64,000 nucleotides of DNA from Rhodococcus triatomae BKS 15-14 (GCA_000341795.1 AODO01000010.1:1-64000), one strand, 5' to 3'. Positions 35,094 through 45,244 are shown, numbered from the stretch's first letter. The notes: generated from the sequence alone by a model not told the origin. A program made the numbers and translations.

Positions 35094-36791
35094 TCACCCG
35101 AGCATTCTGGTGACGGCCGAGCCGAACTCCGGGCCGGACGCGTTGGGGACCGCGATCAGGGTCCCTCCGGTGATCGCCGAGAGCTGGTGCAACGTCGCCC
35201 TGTCGGAGTTGTCACCGATCATGATCACGTCGACCTGCACGTGCCGGTCCGGGTCGGTGGCCGAGGTGACGGCTTCGAGGAACTGTGCACTGGTCATGCT
35301 GGTGTCGTCGTTGGGGCCGTCGGTGATCAACAGGACCGAGTTGGTGCTGCCGTTGACGTGGCCGGTCTTCGCGCTCTCGTAGCCGGCGAGCACCGACCGG
35401 TAGGTCGAGGTGGCCGTCGCCGGGGTGGTCGCCGCGAGGGCCGTGCCGATGTCGTCCCGGGTCTCGGTGAGGGGCGCGGTGCCCACCGCGACCCTGTAGG
35501 GCCGTGACCCGTTCAAACCGTTGGAGTAGAGCCACAGCCCGACCTGCGTGTCGTCGGGCAGGGTGTCCAGGACCGTGGTCACGCCGTCGGACACATTGCT
35601 CAGGAGGGTGCCCGAGCCGTCGCTGCGACTCATCGACGCCGAGACGTCCAGCAGGATCGTGGCCGAGCGAGGCGTGAAGGACTCGGTCATCGGCGCCAGT
35701 ACGGCCGCCGCGGTGGCCGCGTCGGCCGGTGCGAGCGAGCCCTCCGGCGGTGTGGTCGTCAGGCCGGCGTCGGTGAAGACGGCGGCCTGCTCGCCGGCGC
35801 GTAGATACTCGGAGAACTGAGCGGCGGCGCGGGACCGCGTCTCGTCCACCCAGGGAGCCGCCAGGATGACCGCCGGATGATCGGCGACCGGTGCGGCGCC
35901 GACGGGGGAGTAGCCGCTGACGGAGGAACTGTCGAAGGATGCGAGCTGGACGGCGGTGACCGGGACCGCATGGAACGGCGCCGCCGCGTGATCGGCCTGC
36001 ACACCGAGGTCCCGCAGGGCTTCGTCGGGGGTGCCGGAGAGTTCGCCGATCCGCGAACCCGCCGCCAACGCCTTCAGCGCGGTCTGTGCGTCCGGTGACG
36101 CGGCGGCCTCCGCGGTGAGTGGGACGGTGCCGGTGGTGGCGGAGGCGACCGCCTGGCCGGTCAGGGTCGAGCTGTCCCAGAACGGGGGTACGAGCAGCTT
36201 GAGGCTGCCCCAGCCGGGCAACCCGAGTTGGGGCAGCGACTCCGGGTCCGACTGCAGGCGCGGCAGATCCTGCCACCCGATTCGTGCCCGCTTCAGTCCG
36301 TCGCGCAGCGCGTCCGGAACCGCAAGCAGCACAGGTGAATAGGCGACGGATCTGGGGGCGCCGTCGATGACACCCGGGTTGGCGGCCAACGGTCCCGTCG
36401 ACATCGAGCTCTGCGGGATCCACAGTGCCGGTGGATCGCCCGGTCCCGTCCACTCGGCTTCGCCCGGGGTGGCGAGCGCGGCGGACACCCCGTCCGACGG
36501 GGCGGGGTTCACATTGACCACGATGCAGTGGTCCCGGACCACGGGGCCGGTGTCGTTGTACCGATCGGCGACGGTGCGGACGAGATCGGCGAACTCGGGG
36601 TCGACGGCGACGTCGACCACGGCCTCGCCCTCGACGCAGGTCTGGGCGGCGGCCACACCCTGGTCGAACACACGGTCGCGCAACTGGATCCAGCCGACGA
36701 CGGCGAGTACGAGCACGACGACGGAAGCGACTGCGATGACCGGGCCCCTGCTGATGCCCCGCCGTTCCCCGTCGCCGCGATGAAACCCCAC
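35094..36791 (-). CDS. Membrane-anchored substrate-binding/VWA-domain protein (Rv1836c family)
   Basis: The product is 565 residues. A signal anchor (18-40: VIAVASVVVLVLAVVGW) is followed by a periplasmic-binding-like region (50-340; LWIPQSSMSTGPLAANPGV, YSPVLLAVPDALRDG) and a C-terminal von Willebrand A domain with MIDAS motif DVSASMS near 380 and further metal contacts at TPATATSTYRS and ITDGPNDD. It sits next to malate synthase as Rv1836c does in M. tuberculosis. It is probably an extracytoplasmic adhesion or chaperone-like protein; function unknown. Confidence 0.8.
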   Translation of the reverse strand: MGFHRGDGERRGISRGPVIAVASVVVLVLAVVGWIQLRDRVFDQGVAAAQTCVEGEAVVDVAVDPEFADLVRTVADRYNDTGPVVRDHCIVVNVNPAPSDGVSAALATPGEAEWTGPGDPPALWIPQSSMSTGPLAANPGVIDGAPRSVAYSPVLLAVPDALRDGLKRARIGWQDLPRLQSDPESLPQLGLPGWGSLKLLVPPFWDSSTLTGQAVASATTGTVPLTAEAAASPDAQTALKALAAGSRIGELSGTPDEALRDLGVQADHAAAPFHAVPVTAVQLASFDSSSVSGYSPVGAAPVADHPAVILAAPWVDETRSRAAAQFSEYLRAGEQAAVFTDAGLTTTPPEGSLAPADAATAAAVLAPMTESFTPRSATILLDVSASMSRSDGSGTLLSNVSDGVTTVLDTLPDDTQVGLWLYSNGLNGSRPYRVAVGTAPLTETRDDIGTALAATTPATATSTYRSVLAGYESAKTGHVNGSTNSVLLITDGPNDDTSMTSAQFLEAVTSATDPDRHVQVDVIMIGDNSDRATLHQLSAITGGTLIAVPNASGPEFGSAVTRMLG

Positions 36792-36891
36792 GTCGTCTCC
36801 TCGATTCCGGCCGCGAGGCCCGCTGTCGATCGATCAGCCTCGGACAGTGTACGGATCGACGGACGTCGCGGATGAACTGCGCCGAACACGA

Positions 36892-36930
36892 CGAGACGCC
36901 GCCCGGCCGGGGAGGTCGGACGGCGTCTCG
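36892..36930 (-). terminator. Hairpin terminator after malate synthase
   Basis: CGAGACGCCG (36892-36901) and CGGCGTCTCG (36921-36930) form a perfect 10-bp stem 36 bases beyond the glcB stop in the minus direction. It lies between glcB and the VWA gene, so the two are likely separate transcripts. Confidence 0.6.
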
Positions 36931-36966
36931 GGATGTCGCGACCAGGCGACCTCGGCTGTGCCGAGA

Positions 36967-39150
36967 TCAGGCGTTCGCGGCCTTGTACTCGCGGCGGCGG
37001 CGGTGCAGGATCGGCTCGGTGTAGCCGCTGGGCTGCGTCGCGCCCTCGAGGATCAGTTCCTTCGCCGCCTGGAAGGCGATGTTGGAGTCGAAGTCGGGGG
37101 CCATGTTGCGGTAGGTCGCGTCGCCGGCGTTCTGCCGGTCGACGACGGGGGCCATCCGCTCGAGCGCCTCGACGACGTCGGTTTCGGTGACGATGCCGTG
37201 GCGCAGCCAGTTCGCGAGGAGCTGGCTGGAGATGCGCAGCGTCGCACGGTCCTCCATGAGTGCGACGTCGTGGATGTCGGGGACCTTGGAGCAGCCGACG
37301 CCTGCGTCGATCCAGCGCACCACGTAGCCGAGGATGGACTGGGCGTTGTTGTCCAGCTCCTCACGCTTCTCGGCGTCGGACCAGTCGGTGGACGGGGCGA
37401 GCGGGATGGTGAGGATGTCGTCGACCGTCGCGCGCGGCGTGCCCTTGAGCTCGTCCTGGACGGCGAACACGTCCACCTGGTGGTAGTGGGTGGCGTGCAG
37501 GGTGGCGCCGGTGGGGGACGGCACCCATGCGGTGTTGGCGCCGGCCTTGGGGTGGCCGATCTTCTGCTCGAGCATGTCGGCCATGAGGTCGGTCATCGCC
37601 CACATGCCCTTGCCGATCTGCGCCTTGCCCTGCAGGCCGGCAGCCAGTCCGGTGTCGACGTTCCAGTCCTCGTAGGCGGCGATCCAGCGCTGCTTCTTCA
37701 TCTCGGCCTTGCGGATCATCGCGCCGGCCTCCATGGAGGTGTGGATCTCGTCGCCGGTGCGGTCGAGGAAGCCGGTGTTGATGAACACGACCCGCTCGGA
37801 GGCTTCCTTGATGCAGGCGGCCAGGTTGACGGTGGTGCGGCGCTCCTCGTCCATGATGCCGACCTTGAGGGTGTTCACCGGGAGGCCGAGGACCTGCTCG
37901 ACGCGGCCGAACAGTTCGGTGGTGAACGCGACCTCTTCGGGGCCGTGCTGCTTCGGCTTGACGATGTAGATCGAGCCGGTGCGGCTGTTGTCGAGGGGAC
38001 CGTTCGCGTCGCTGCGGGTCAGGCCGTGAACGGCGCAGGCGCTGGTGACCAGGGCGTCGAGGATGCCCTCGGGGACCTCGTTGCCGTCGGCGTCGACGAT
38101 GGCGGGGTTGGTCATCAGGTGGCCGACGTTGCGGACGAACAGCAGCGAACGCCCGTGGAGGGTCAGTTCGGAGCCGTCGGGCGCGGTGTAGGTGCGGTCC
38201 CCGTTCAGGGTGCGGGTCAGCGTCTTGCCGCCCTTGTCGAACGACTCGGCGAGGTCGCCGCGGTTGAGGCCGAGCCAGTTGCGGTAGCCGACGACCTTGT
38301 CGTCGGCGTCGACGGCGGCGACGGAGTCCTCGAAGTCCATGATCGTGGTGATCGCCGACTCGAGCACGACGTCCTTGACGCCTGCGGCGTCGGTGGAGCC
38401 GATGGGGGAGGTGGCGTCGATCTGGATTTCGGCGTGCAGACCGTTGTTGCGGAGCAGCACCGAGGTGGGTGCGTCGGCGTCACCGAGGTAGCCGACGAAC
38501 TTCTCCGGCTGCGCGAGACCGGTGACGACCTCGCCGCCGAGCTCGACCTTGAGCTCGGTGCCGTCGACGAAGTAGCGGGTGGCCTCGGCGTGGCTGCCCT
38601 TGGCGAGCGGGGCGGCGGTGTCGAGGAAGTTGCGGGCCCAGGCGATGACCTTGTCGCCGCGGACCTTGTTGTAACCGGTGCCCTTCTCGGCGCCGTTCTC
38701 CTCGGAGATGGCGTCGGTGCCGTACAGCGCGTCGTACAGCGAGCCCCAGCGGGCGTTGGACGCGTTGAGTGCGAAGCGCGCGTTGAGCACGGGCACCACC
38801 AGCTGCGGTCCGGCGGTGGTGGCGATCTCGGTGTCGACGTTCTCGGTGGTGATCTCGAACGGCTCCGGGGTCGGCAGGAGGTAGCCGATCTCCTGCAGGA
38901 ACGCCTTGTACGCGGCGGCGTCGTGCGGCTGTCCGGCACGCTCGCGGTGCCAGCCGTCGACCTGCGCCTGCAGGTCGTCACGCTTGGCGAGCAGGGCCTT
39001 GTTCTTGGGGGCGAGGTCCTCGATCACCTTGACGGCGCCCGACCAGAACGCGTCGACGTCGACGCCGGTGCCGGGGAGTGCCTCGGTGTTCACGAAGTCG
39101 TAGAGAACCTTGGCGACCTGAAGGCCACCGACCTGCACGCGTTCAGTCAT
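36967..39150 (-). CDS. glcB: Malate synthase G
   Basis: The product is 727 residues and condenses glyoxylate with acetyl-CoA in the glyoxylate shunt. Typical malate synthase G blocks are visible: [19 protein letters not shown], the catalytic Arg in [15 protein letters not shown], metal ligands in [14 protein letters not shown] and [16 protein letters not shown], and the CoA-binding end region [22 protein letters not shown] 39150 has GTGAGG (about 39155-39160) 7 bases upstream. A -10-like TAACAT lies on the minus strand at 39219-39214. No isocitrate lyase gene is in the window. Confidence 0.95.
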   Translation of the reverse strand: MTERVQVGGLQVAKVLYDFVNTEALPGTGVDVDAFWSGAVKVIEDLAPKNKALLAKRDDLQAQVDGWHRERAGQPHDAAAYKAFLQEIGYLLPTPEPFEITTENVDTEIATTAGPQLVVPVLNARFALNASNARWGSLYDALYGTDAISEENGAEKGTGYNKVRGDKVIAWARNFLDTAAPLAKGSHAEATRYFVDGTELKVELGGEVVTGLAQPEKFVGYLGDADAPTSVLLRNNGLHAEIQIDATSPIGSTDAAGVKDVVLESAITTIMDFEDSVAAVDADDKVVGYRNWLGLNRGDLAESFDKGGKTLTRTLNGDRTYTAPDGSELTLHGRSLLFVRNVGHLMTNPAIVDADGNEVPEGILDALVTSACAVHGLTRSDANGPLDNSRTGSIYIVKPKQHGPEEVAFTTELFGRVEQVLGLPVNTLKVGIMDEERRTTVNLAACIKEASERVVFINTGFLDRTGDEIHTSMEAGAMIRKAEMKKQRWIAAYEDWNVDTGLAAGLQGKAQIGKGMWAMTDLMADMLEQKIGHPKAGANTAWVPSPTGATLHATHYHQVDVFAVQDELKGTPRATVDDILTIPLAPSTDWSDAEKREELDNNAQSILGYVVRWIDAGVGCSKVPDIHDVALMEDRATLRISSQLLANWLRHGIVTETDVVEALERMAPVVDRQNAGDATYRNMAPDFDSNIAFQAAKELILEGATQPSGYTEPILHRRRREYKAANA

Positions 39151-39453
39151 TGAACAACCTCACTTTTCCGCTACCAGAAGCGCCGCATGGGGGACGCTGT
39201 ACGGGACACAACAATGTTACCCGGCGGTAGCTTCCCGGAGTTCAGATGGTCCGGGTGGCGGCGTGCCGGGCGACATCGACATAACAGTTCGAATGCACGA
39301 GGCGCGGAGGTTGGCGCGCGTGAGTGCCGGGGACTGACGGTGCGGGTCGCACGGCGAGTCTTGATGGCGATCGGCGGTGTCGCCGGTCGTTACGAATGAT
39401 ACGGGAACGGGTCCGGCCGTCTCGACCGGCTCCTGGGGCACCCGCCACCAGCG
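39151..39453. other. 303-base intergenic region
   Basis: It carries the glcB 5' leader and a likely -10 box (TAACAT, minus strand, 39219-39214) next to an imperfect inverted repeat GTTACC-CGGC-GGTAGC. No gene, RNA or strong terminator was recognised in the rest. Confidence 0.5.
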
Positions 39454-40089
39454 TCATGTCGGTGTGGTCGTGCTTCCCTCCCGCGCCCACACGGGCAGGA
39501 TGAACACGCCCTCCGCCTCGACGGTGACGCCGTCGGAGTCGGAGAGGGCGCCGACGACGTAGGTCTTGACGCCGTCGACCCGGTCGATCCGGGCCTCCGC
39601 GCGCAACGGCCCGAGCGGCGTCGCTCGCCGGTACCGCAGGGTGAGCGTGCCGGTGAAGTTCGGCTTCTCGGGGCTGGAGGCCGAGCCGAGGACATGGTCG
39701 AGGACGAGGGCGCAGATGCCGCCGTGGACGTGGCCGGGCGGCCCCTCGTACGCCGCCCCGAGGGTGAACTCGCTCCAGCACCTGTCGCGTTCCCGATGGA
39801 CGGTCAGCGGCGGGGCGATCGGATTGCGCAGGCCGATGACGACGTTGCCCCAGGGCATGATCCTGCCGTCCTCGGTGTACCGGACGCCGAACGCGCCGTC
39901 GATCTGCCGGTCCCGAAGGCGTGCCGTCGCGGCCCGGACGGTGGCCTCGACCTCCTGAACGGCCGCGGCGTCGACCTCGGTGCGGATGGTGGCGTCGACG
40001 AGTTCGCGCACCGCTTCCGCGAGCGGGCCGTACAGCGCCTCGCGCCGGGCCACCTCGTGGCCGTCGATGTCTTCCGCCGTGAACCGCAC
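39454..40089 (-). CDS. PaaI-type hotdog thioesterase (copy 1)
   Basis: The product is 211 residues from GTG 40089; GGAGGGG is 4 bases upstream. The C-terminal ~120 residues are a hotdog fold with the PaaI signature GPPGHVHGGICALVLDHVLG, whose HGG loop and Asp are catalytic. The N-terminal ~70 residues are helical (REALYGPLAEAVRELVDATI). It probably hydrolyses an acyl-CoA; substrate unknown. It is a paralog of the gene at 41035, sharing the whole architecture. A palindrome-rich promoter region lies upstream. Confidence 0.8.
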   Translation of the reverse strand: MRFTAEDIDGHEVARREALYGPLAEAVRELVDATIRTEVDAAAVQEVEATVRAATARLRDRQIDGAFGVRYTEDGRIMPWGNVVIGLRNPIAPPLTVHRERDRCWSEFTLGAAYEGPPGHVHGGICALVLDHVLGSASSPEKPNFTGTLTLRYRRATPLGPLRAEARIDRVDGVKTYVVGALSDSDGVTVEAEGVFILPVWAREGSTTTPT

Positions 40090-40119
40090 GCAACCCCTCC
40101 ATCGCAACCGCTTCGCCTG

Positions 40120-40138
40120 GACAATTGTCTGGACGTCT
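40120..40138. promoter_or_regulatory. Palindromic operator candidate before the thioesterase/methyltransferase pair
   Basis: GACAATTGTC (40120-40129) is a perfect 10-base palindrome, followed by GGACGTCT (40131-40138) with a GACGTC core; TGGACA...TGTCTGGACGTCTGTT reads as repeated half-sites. It sits 31 bases upstream of the minus-strand thioesterase start and 111 bases before the plus-strand methyltransferase. A minus-strand -10-like TATGTT (40150-40145) is adjacent. Confidence 0.45.
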
Positions 40139-40248
40139 GTTCGGAACATAGGTGCAGCGCGCCCGCTTGTCCAGGCGCCCTACTCGCGCCGTCGCGTGCA
40201 CCGGCGCGGGCCGACGAGTGCTTGTGACGTGCCGCACGAGAGCCGAAG

Positions 40249-41025
40249 ATGGAGAACGTGCAGTTCGGAGCGCCGGCATCCGGGTACGACAGGTTCATGG
40301 GGCGGTACGCGTCGTCCCTGGCCCCCGCCTTCGTCGACGCAGCCGGAGTGCGATCCGGCGGCCGGGCCTGCGACGTGGGATGCGGACCCGGCGCCCTCAC
40401 CGCCGAACTCGTCGCCCGCCTCGGAGCGCCGAACGTCGCCGCGATCGACCCTGCGCCCCAGTTCGTCGCGGCCTGCCGTGACCGCAACCCCGGCGCCGAC
40501 GTCCGGGAGGGCGTGGCCGAGCAGTTGCCCTGGGACGGTGACAGCTTCGATGCCACCCTGTCGTCGCTGGTGATCGGATTCATGCGCGACGCCGATCACG
40601 GAGTGGCGGAGATGGCGCGGGTCACCCGGCCCGGCGGCACCGTCGCCGCCTGCATGTGGGACATCGCGACCGGCGGAATGACGATGCTCACCGTGTTCTG
40701 GAACGCGGTGCGCGTCGTCGACCCGGACGCCGTGGGGGAGTCCGCGATGGTCGGCACCGCCGACGGTGACATCGCCGAACGACTACGCGGGGCCGGGCTC
40801 GTCGACGTGACGAGTGGCGACCTCACCGCCCACGTCGGCTACCGCGACTTCGACGACTTCTGGGAGCCGTTCACGTTCGCCGTCGGCCCGGCGGGCACCC
40901 ACCTGCAGTCACTCGCAGCCGATCAGCGGGCCGCGATCCGTGACGCCTGCCGCGCCGAACTGCCCGACGGCCCGTTCACACTCGCCGCCCGCGCCTGGTA
41001 CGCGCGCGGCACCGTCCCGTCGTGA
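40249..41025 (+). CDS. SAM-dependent class I methyltransferase
   Basis: The product is 258 residues. Motif I is ACDVGCGPGALTAELVARLG (40-59), the acidic loop is VAAIDPAP, motif IV is DATLSSLVIGFM and motif V is ARVTRPGGTVAACMWD. The Rossmann order matches UbiE/ArsM-like small-molecule methyltransferases. No substrate-specific signature. It lies between two paralogous thioesterases on the opposite strand. ATG 40249 has GAAGATGGAG nearby but no perfect Shine-Dalgarno sequence. Confidence 0.8.
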   Translation: MENVQFGAPASGYDRFMGRYASSLAPAFVDAAGVRSGGRACDVGCGPGALTAELVARLGAPNVAAIDPAPQFVAACRDRNPGADVREGVAEQLPWDGDSFDATLSSLVIGFMRDADHGVAEMARVTRPGGTVAACMWDIATGGMTMLTVFWNAVRVVDPDAVGESAMVGTADGDIAERLRGAGLVDVTSGDLTAHVGYRDFDDFWEPFTFAVGPAGTHLQSLAADQRAAIRDACRAELPDGPFTLAARAWYARGTVPS

Positions 41026-41034
41026 CGGATCCCG

Positions 41035-41643
41035 TCACGTCGCGGGGGCGACGAAGATCCCCTCTGCCTCGACGGTGACGCCTGTGGCAACGGACAGTGT
41101 GCCGCGCACCGTCCCCTTCCGGCCCTCGACGGACACCACGTCCGCCTCCGCCCGCAGCGGTCCGAGCGGAGTCGCCCGCACGTACCGCAGCGTCAGCGTC
41201 CCGGTGAACCGGCGCGCCGCGGCACTGGCGGTCACCCCGAGCAGATGGTCGAGGACGAGGGCGCAGATACCGCCGTGCACGTGCCCGGGCGGACCTTCGT
41301 AGGCCGCGCCGAGGGTGACGTCGGTCCAGTGGCGGCCGGTGTCGTCCCGTTCGATGACCAACGGCGGCGCGATCGCGTTCTTGAGCCCGACGCCGGCGTT
41401 GCCCCACGCGAACTGTTCCCCCGTCGAGGCGCGCCGCATCCCGAACGCGCCGTCGATCTGCGTGGCCCGGAGTTTCGCGGTGGCGGCTGCGATCTCGGTG
41501 TGCACCTCCTTGATCACCGCGTCGTCGACCTCGGTGCGGATCGTCGCGTCGACGAGGTCACGGACCGCGTCGGCGAGGGGTCCGAATAGCGCCTTGCGCC
41601 GTTCCAGCTCGTCGCGGTCGATGTCGTCGTGCGTGAGATTCAC
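41035..41643 (-). CDS. PaaI-type hotdog thioesterase (copy 2)
   Basis: The product is 202 residues from GTG 41643, with GAAGG 8-9 bases upstream; aligning with copy 1 (LTHDDIDRDELERRKALFGP against FTAEDIDGHEVARREALYGP) supports this start. The hotdog signature GPPGHVHGGICALVLDHLLG is nearly identical to copy 1. It is convergent with the methyltransferase (9 bases between the stops). Acyl-CoA thioesterase activity is inferred from family. Confidence 0.8.
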   Translation of the reverse strand: MNLTHDDIDRDELERRKALFGPLADAVRDLVDATIRTEVDDAVIKEVHTEIAAATAKLRATQIDGAFGMRRASTGEQFAWGNAGVGLKNAIAPPLVIERDDTGRHWTDVTLGAAYEGPPGHVHGGICALVLDHLLGVTASAAARRFTGTLTLRYVRATPLGPLRAEADVVSVEGRKGTVRGTLSVATGVTVEAEGIFVAPAT

Positions 41644-41735
41644 CTGTGCCACCTTCGTCGTCCCGGCCACCACTTCCGGATCGAATGTAGCGGCACGGGA
41701 CGGACGCCAGGGCGTGGTTCCCGGTCCCCAGGACT

Positions 41736-42623
41736 TCAGATCTCGAGCAGTTGCCGGCAGCGCGTGAGGAGCTCCGCGCGCAGCGGCGCCGCACGCTCGG
41801 CCAGCGACTGCTGGGCCCGCACGTACTCGGCTCGGCCCGCCGCTGTCTCGATCGGCACCGGCTCGTACCCGAGGTCGCGCAGGTCGTACGGGCTCGCCCG
41901 CATGTCCAGCTCCCGCGCCTCCATCGCGTGCTCGAAACAGCGGATCACCAGGTCGGAGTCCACCAGCGGCACCAACTTGTAGCACCACTTGTAGAGATCC
42001 ATACCGGCGTGCAGGCAGCCGGGCTGTTCCCGCGCGGCCTGCTCGTCACGCGAGAGCGGGATCTGATTGCGGCCCACCGCATCCGGGGTGAAGAAGCGGA
42101 ACGCGTCGTAGTGGGTGCAGCGAAGTGACATCGACTCGACCACCGCGTCGGTCCCGGCGGCACCGAGTCGCAGCGGTGTCCCCGAATGCCGCACCGCCTC
42201 GGCGCCGCCCCGGTACACCATCGCCCACTCGTGCAGACCGAAGCAGCCGAACTGGGCGGACCGCGACCGCGTCCCCGCCAGGAGCCGTTCGGTGAACTCC
42301 AACATCGTCCGTCGACGCTGCACCAGCGCAGGATCGGCGGTGACCCCGCCGTCCACCTCCCGATAACCGGAGTACTCGGCGTAGCGGCGGGCCGCGGGAC
42401 CGCCGAGGACGACCCCGACACCGGGATGCCAGCGGCGCAGCTGCGCCGGACGGAGGCTGTAGTACGTGAACAGGAAATCCACCACCGGGTGCTTCACGCC
42501 GTGCGACTGCCGGTCCACGTGCCCGCCGATCAGCTCGTCCACCCGGCGCTGATACGCGTCCCGGCGTGCCGTCCACTCCGCCTCGGCGACGATGCCGCGC
42601 GCGGCATCGGTCCGGGCGGTCAC
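41736..42623 (-). CDS. Conserved actinobacterial protein, often labelled 3-methyladenine DNA glycosylase
   Basis: The product is 295 residues. Characteristic text includes KHPVVDFLFTYYSLRPAQLR, RWHPGVGVVLGG, FGCFGLHEWAMVYR, LRCTHYDAFRFFTP and PGCLHAGMDLYKWCYKLVPL. I recall near neighbours being annotated as 3-methyladenine DNA glycosylase, but I see no helix-hairpin-helix or other glycosylase motif. Conserved His, Cys and Trp suggest an enzyme or a metal/cofactor site. GTG 42623 overlaps the stop of the CNNM gene (GTGA), so it is co-translated with the two transporters. Confidence 0.7.
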   Translation of the reverse strand: MTARTDAARGIVAEAEWTARRDAYQRRVDELIGGHVDRQSHGVKHPVVDFLFTYYSLRPAQLRRWHPGVGVVLGGPAARRYAEYSGYREVDGGVTADPALVQRRRTMLEFTERLLAGTRSRSAQFGCFGLHEWAMVYRGGAEAVRHSGTPLRLGAAGTDAVVESMSLRCTHYDAFRFFTPDAVGRNQIPLSRDEQAAREQPGCLHAGMDLYKWCYKLVPLVDSDLVIRCFEHAMEARELDMRASPYDLRDLGYEPVPIETAAGRAEYVRAQQSLAERAAPLRAELLTRCRQLLEI

Positions 42624-43708
42624 GGCGTGCGCTGCCCGGGGACGGCGTCCGTGATGCGGTGCGTGCCGTCCCGCACCGTGCCCACGAACTCCTCGACCAG
42701 GTCTTCGAGTGCGACGATGCCCAGGCAGGCGCCGTCGGCGTCGACGACCTCCGCGAGGTGGCTGCTCGCCCGTCGGAGCACCGCCAGTGCCTCGTCCAGC
42801 GGTGTCTGCACCAGCACCCGCGGCCACGGACGGATGTCGTCGCGCGGAACCACGGTCTCCGGGCCGGCGTTGTCGTCGAGCACCTCGTCGAGGACGTCCT
42901 TCAGGTGCAGGTAGCCGGCGAGGGTGCCGTCCGGCAGCACCGCCGGGTACCGCGAGTAGCCGGTCTCGGCCACGACCTCCTCGATCGCCCCGAGGGTGGT
43001 ACCGCGGTCCGTCAGCGGCACGGTCCGCACCTTGTCGAGCGGGATCAGCACGTCCGCGACGGTGCGGCCGGAGGTGTGCAGCGCCTGCGTGAGCCTGCGG
43101 TGCTCCTCCTCGTCGATCAGCCCCTCCGACCGGGACTCCCCGATCATCTCGGTCAGCTCGATCTCGGAGACGGTGCTGTCGAGTTCGTCCTTCGGTTCCA
43201 CCCGCAACAGCCGCAGCACGGAGTTCGCGGCCCAGTTGTAGAACGCGATGAGCGGTTTCGCCAGCTTGATGAACGCCAGGTGTGCCGGCACGAGCAGCAT
43301 CGCCGCCCGCTCCGGGCCCGCGATGGCGATGTTCTTCGGCACCATCTCGCCGAGCAGGATGTGCAGGACCACCACCAGTGCCATCGCGATCGTGAACGCG
43401 ATCGGATGCAGCAGCTGCGCGGGCAGACCGACCCAGTCGAGCGGCTTCTCGATGAGGTGCGCGATCGCCGGCTCACCGACCCGGCCCAGCAGGATCGAAC
43501 AGATGGTGATGCCGAGCTGCGCCGCGGCCAGCATCAACGACAGGTTCTCGCCCGCGCGGATGACCGTCGCGGCCCGCTTCTTGCCCTGCGCCACCAGCGC
43601 TTCGAGCCGGTCGCGGCGGGCCGAGATCAACGCGAACTCGGCCGCGACGAAGAAGGCGTTGCCGCCGAGCAGCAGTACCGTCAGCAGGACGCCGAACACG
43701 TCATTCAT
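42620..43708 (-). CDS. CNNM/CorC-type transporter (DUF21 plus CBS pair), downstream copy (Rv1841c-like)
   Basis: The product is 362 residues. The DUF21 membrane domain (1-190) has the conserved [21 protein letters not shown] segment; a CBS pair follows (about 215-345). There is no CorC/HlyC C-terminal domain, so this copy is shorter than its neighbour. Related proteins export Mg2+ or Co2+. ATG 43708 overlaps the preceding gene's stop by 8 bases, with GGAGG 8 bases upstream. The two genes match the Rv1841c-Rv1842c pair. Confidence 0.85.
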   Translation of the reverse strand: MNDVFGVLLTVLLLGGNAFFVAAEFALISARRDRLEALVAQGKKRAATVIRAGENLSLMLAAAQLGITICSILLGRVGEPAIAHLIEKPLDWVGLPAQLLHPIAFTIAMALVVVLHILLGEMVPKNIAIAGPERAAMLLVPAHLAFIKLAKPLIAFYNWAANSVLRLLRVEPKDELDSTVSEIELTEMIGESRSEGLIDEEEHRRLTQALHTSGRTVADVLIPLDKVRTVPLTDRGTTLGAIEEVVAETGYSRYPAVLPDGTLAGYLHLKDVLDEVLDDNAGPETVVPRDDIRPWPRVLVQTPLDEALAVLRRASSHLAEVVDADGACLGIVALEDLVEEFVGTVRDGTHRITDAVPGQRTP

Positions 43709-45095
43709 CGCCGGCCTCCTCGTCGGTGCGGTCACGCAACGCGGCGAGCACCTCGCCGGGGACCGGGGTCAGCACGATCCGGTCGATGCGGCGTCCGTCC
43801 ATCGCCTCGACCCGGGCGAGCCAGCCGCCGGATCCGTCGCCGGGCTGCGCGTCGGACCCGTCCGGTGCCGGCAACTCGACCTGGTCACCGACCTCCGGAA
43901 TCCTGCCGAGCCGTTCCAGGACGAGACCGCCGATGGTGTCGTACTCGCCTTCCGGCGCCGCGTAGCCGGTGGCGTGCCGGATCTCGTCGATCCGCAACAG
44001 CCCGGCGCAGATCCAGCCGTCCCCGGCACGCTGCACGTCGATCGCCGGGTCGTCGTGCTCGTCGCGGACGTCGCCGACGATCTCCTCGATGAGGTCCTCC
44101 ATCGTCACCAGCCCGGCAGTGCCTCCGTACTCGTCGACGACGAGCGCGACCTGCATGCCGTGCGATCGCACCTGCTCCATCAACGCGTCGCCGTCGAGAC
44201 TCGACGGCACCACGGGGACCCGCTGCGCGAGGACCGTCAACCGGGTCGTCGCGCGGGCCGACGCGGGCACCGTGAACGCCTGCTTCACGTGCACCACCCC
44301 GGCCGTGTCGTCGAGGTCGCCGTCGACGACCGGGAACCGGGAGAACCCGGTGCGGGCCGCGACGTCGAGCAGATCGGCGACGGTGTCGTGCAGGTCCAGG
44401 GTCTCGATCTTCACCCGGGGGGTCATCAGCTCCTCCGCGGTGCGTTCGCCGAACCTCAGCGACCGGTCCACCAGCAGCGCCGTCCCCGGGTCGAGGGTGC
44501 CGCTGCGCGCGCTGTTGCGCACGAGGGAACCGAGCTCCTGCGGCGACCGCGCCGAGCGCAGCTCCTCCGCCGGCTCGACACCGAGACGGCGCACCACCCA
44601 GTTCGCGGTGCCGTTGAGACCGTCGATGGCCCAGCGGAACACCGTCGAGAACCAGGCCTGCGGGCCGGCGGTCGCACGTGCCGTCGCGAGCGGACGCGCG
44701 ATCGCGAGGTTCTTCGGGACCAGCTCACCGAAGATCATCGACAACGACGTCGCGAGGATCAGCGCCAGTGCCAGCGACACCCCCGACGCCACCGACGCCG
44801 AGACACCGACAGCGGTGAGCACGGGCGTGATCAGTGTCGCCAGCACGGGCTCGGCGATGTAGCCGGTGGCCAGGGTGGTGATGGTGATACCCAGCTGGGC
44901 ACCGGACAACTGGAAGGACAGGGTGCGGTGCGCCCGCTGCACCTGCCGGGCACGCCGGTCGCCGTCACGGGCGTGCGCGTCGACGGTGCTGCGTTCCAGT
45001 GCGGTCAGCGAGAACTCCGCGGCCACGAACACCGCGGTACCTGCGGTGAGCGCGAGGAAACCGAGCAGGCTGACGACGGTCACTGCGATCTGCAT
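43701..45095 (-). CDS. CNNM/CorC-type transporter (DUF21, CBS pair, CorC domain), upstream copy (Rv1842c-like)
   Basis: The product is 464 residues. DUF21 (1-200, with [16 protein letters not shown]), a CBS pair (215-340, [20 protein letters not shown]) and a C-terminal CorC/HlyC domain (365-450, [20 protein letters not shown]) are all complete. It was historically called hemolysin C-like; the present view is a divalent-cation transporter. Start ATG 45095 lies 4 bases after a possible 42-codon reading frame and 253 bases after guaB1. Confidence 0.87.
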   Translation of the reverse strand: MQIAVTVVSLLGFLALTAGTAVFVAAEFSLTALERSTVDAHARDGDRRARQVQRAHRTLSFQLSGAQLGITITTLATGYIAEPVLATLITPVLTAVGVSASVASGVSLALALILATSLSMIFGELVPKNLAIARPLATARATAGPQAWFSTVFRWAIDGLNGTANWVVRRLGVEPAEELRSARSPQELGSLVRNSARSGTLDPGTALLVDRSLRFGERTAEELMTPRVKIETLDLHDTVADLLDVAARTGFSRFPVVDGDLDDTAGVVHVKQAFTVPASARATTRLTVLAQRVPVVPSSLDGDALMEQVRSHGMQVALVVDEYGGTAGLVTMEDLIEEIVGDVRDEHDDPAIDVQRAGDGWICAGLLRIDEIRHATGYAAPEGEYDTIGGLVLERLGRIPEVGDQVELPAPDGSDAQPGDGSGGWLARVEAMDGRRIDRIVLTPVPGEVLAALRDRTDEEAGDE

Positions 45096-45098
45096 CGT

Positions 45099-45227
45099 CT
45101 ATCGCCGCCCGGAGTGGGTCGGGATGGGGCCGCCGGGTTTGTCACCCGGCTCGGTAGAGGAGCCCTCCGTCGTGGAGCTGTCGTCGCCGGAGCCGGCGTC
45201 GCGCGCCGATTCGGGTGCCTCGGGCAC
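45099..45227 (-). CDS. Possible 42-residue disordered protein before the CNNM genes
   Basis: GTG 45227 is preceded by AAAGGA with a 5-base gap, and the frame runs 42 codons to TAG 45099, 4 bases before the CNNM ATG. The product is acidic, rich in Ser, Gly, Pro and Thr (SARDAGSGDDSSTTEGSSTE), with a basic end (HSGRR), and has no hydrophobic segment. Good Shine-Dalgarno sequence and close coupling suggest translation, either as a real small protein or as a leader that couples translation into the transporter gene. Chance is possible at this length. Confidence 0.4.
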   Translation of the reverse strand: MPEAPESARDAGSGDDSSTTEGSSTEPGDKPGGPIPTHSGRR

Positions 45228-45244
45228 CTTGATCCTTTCGTCGT

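Noticed and set aside
36892-36930. Regulatory palindrome shared by glcB and the VWA gene
   Set aside because: It is downstream of glcB and about 100 bases before the VWA start on the same strand; a terminator is the simpler reading.
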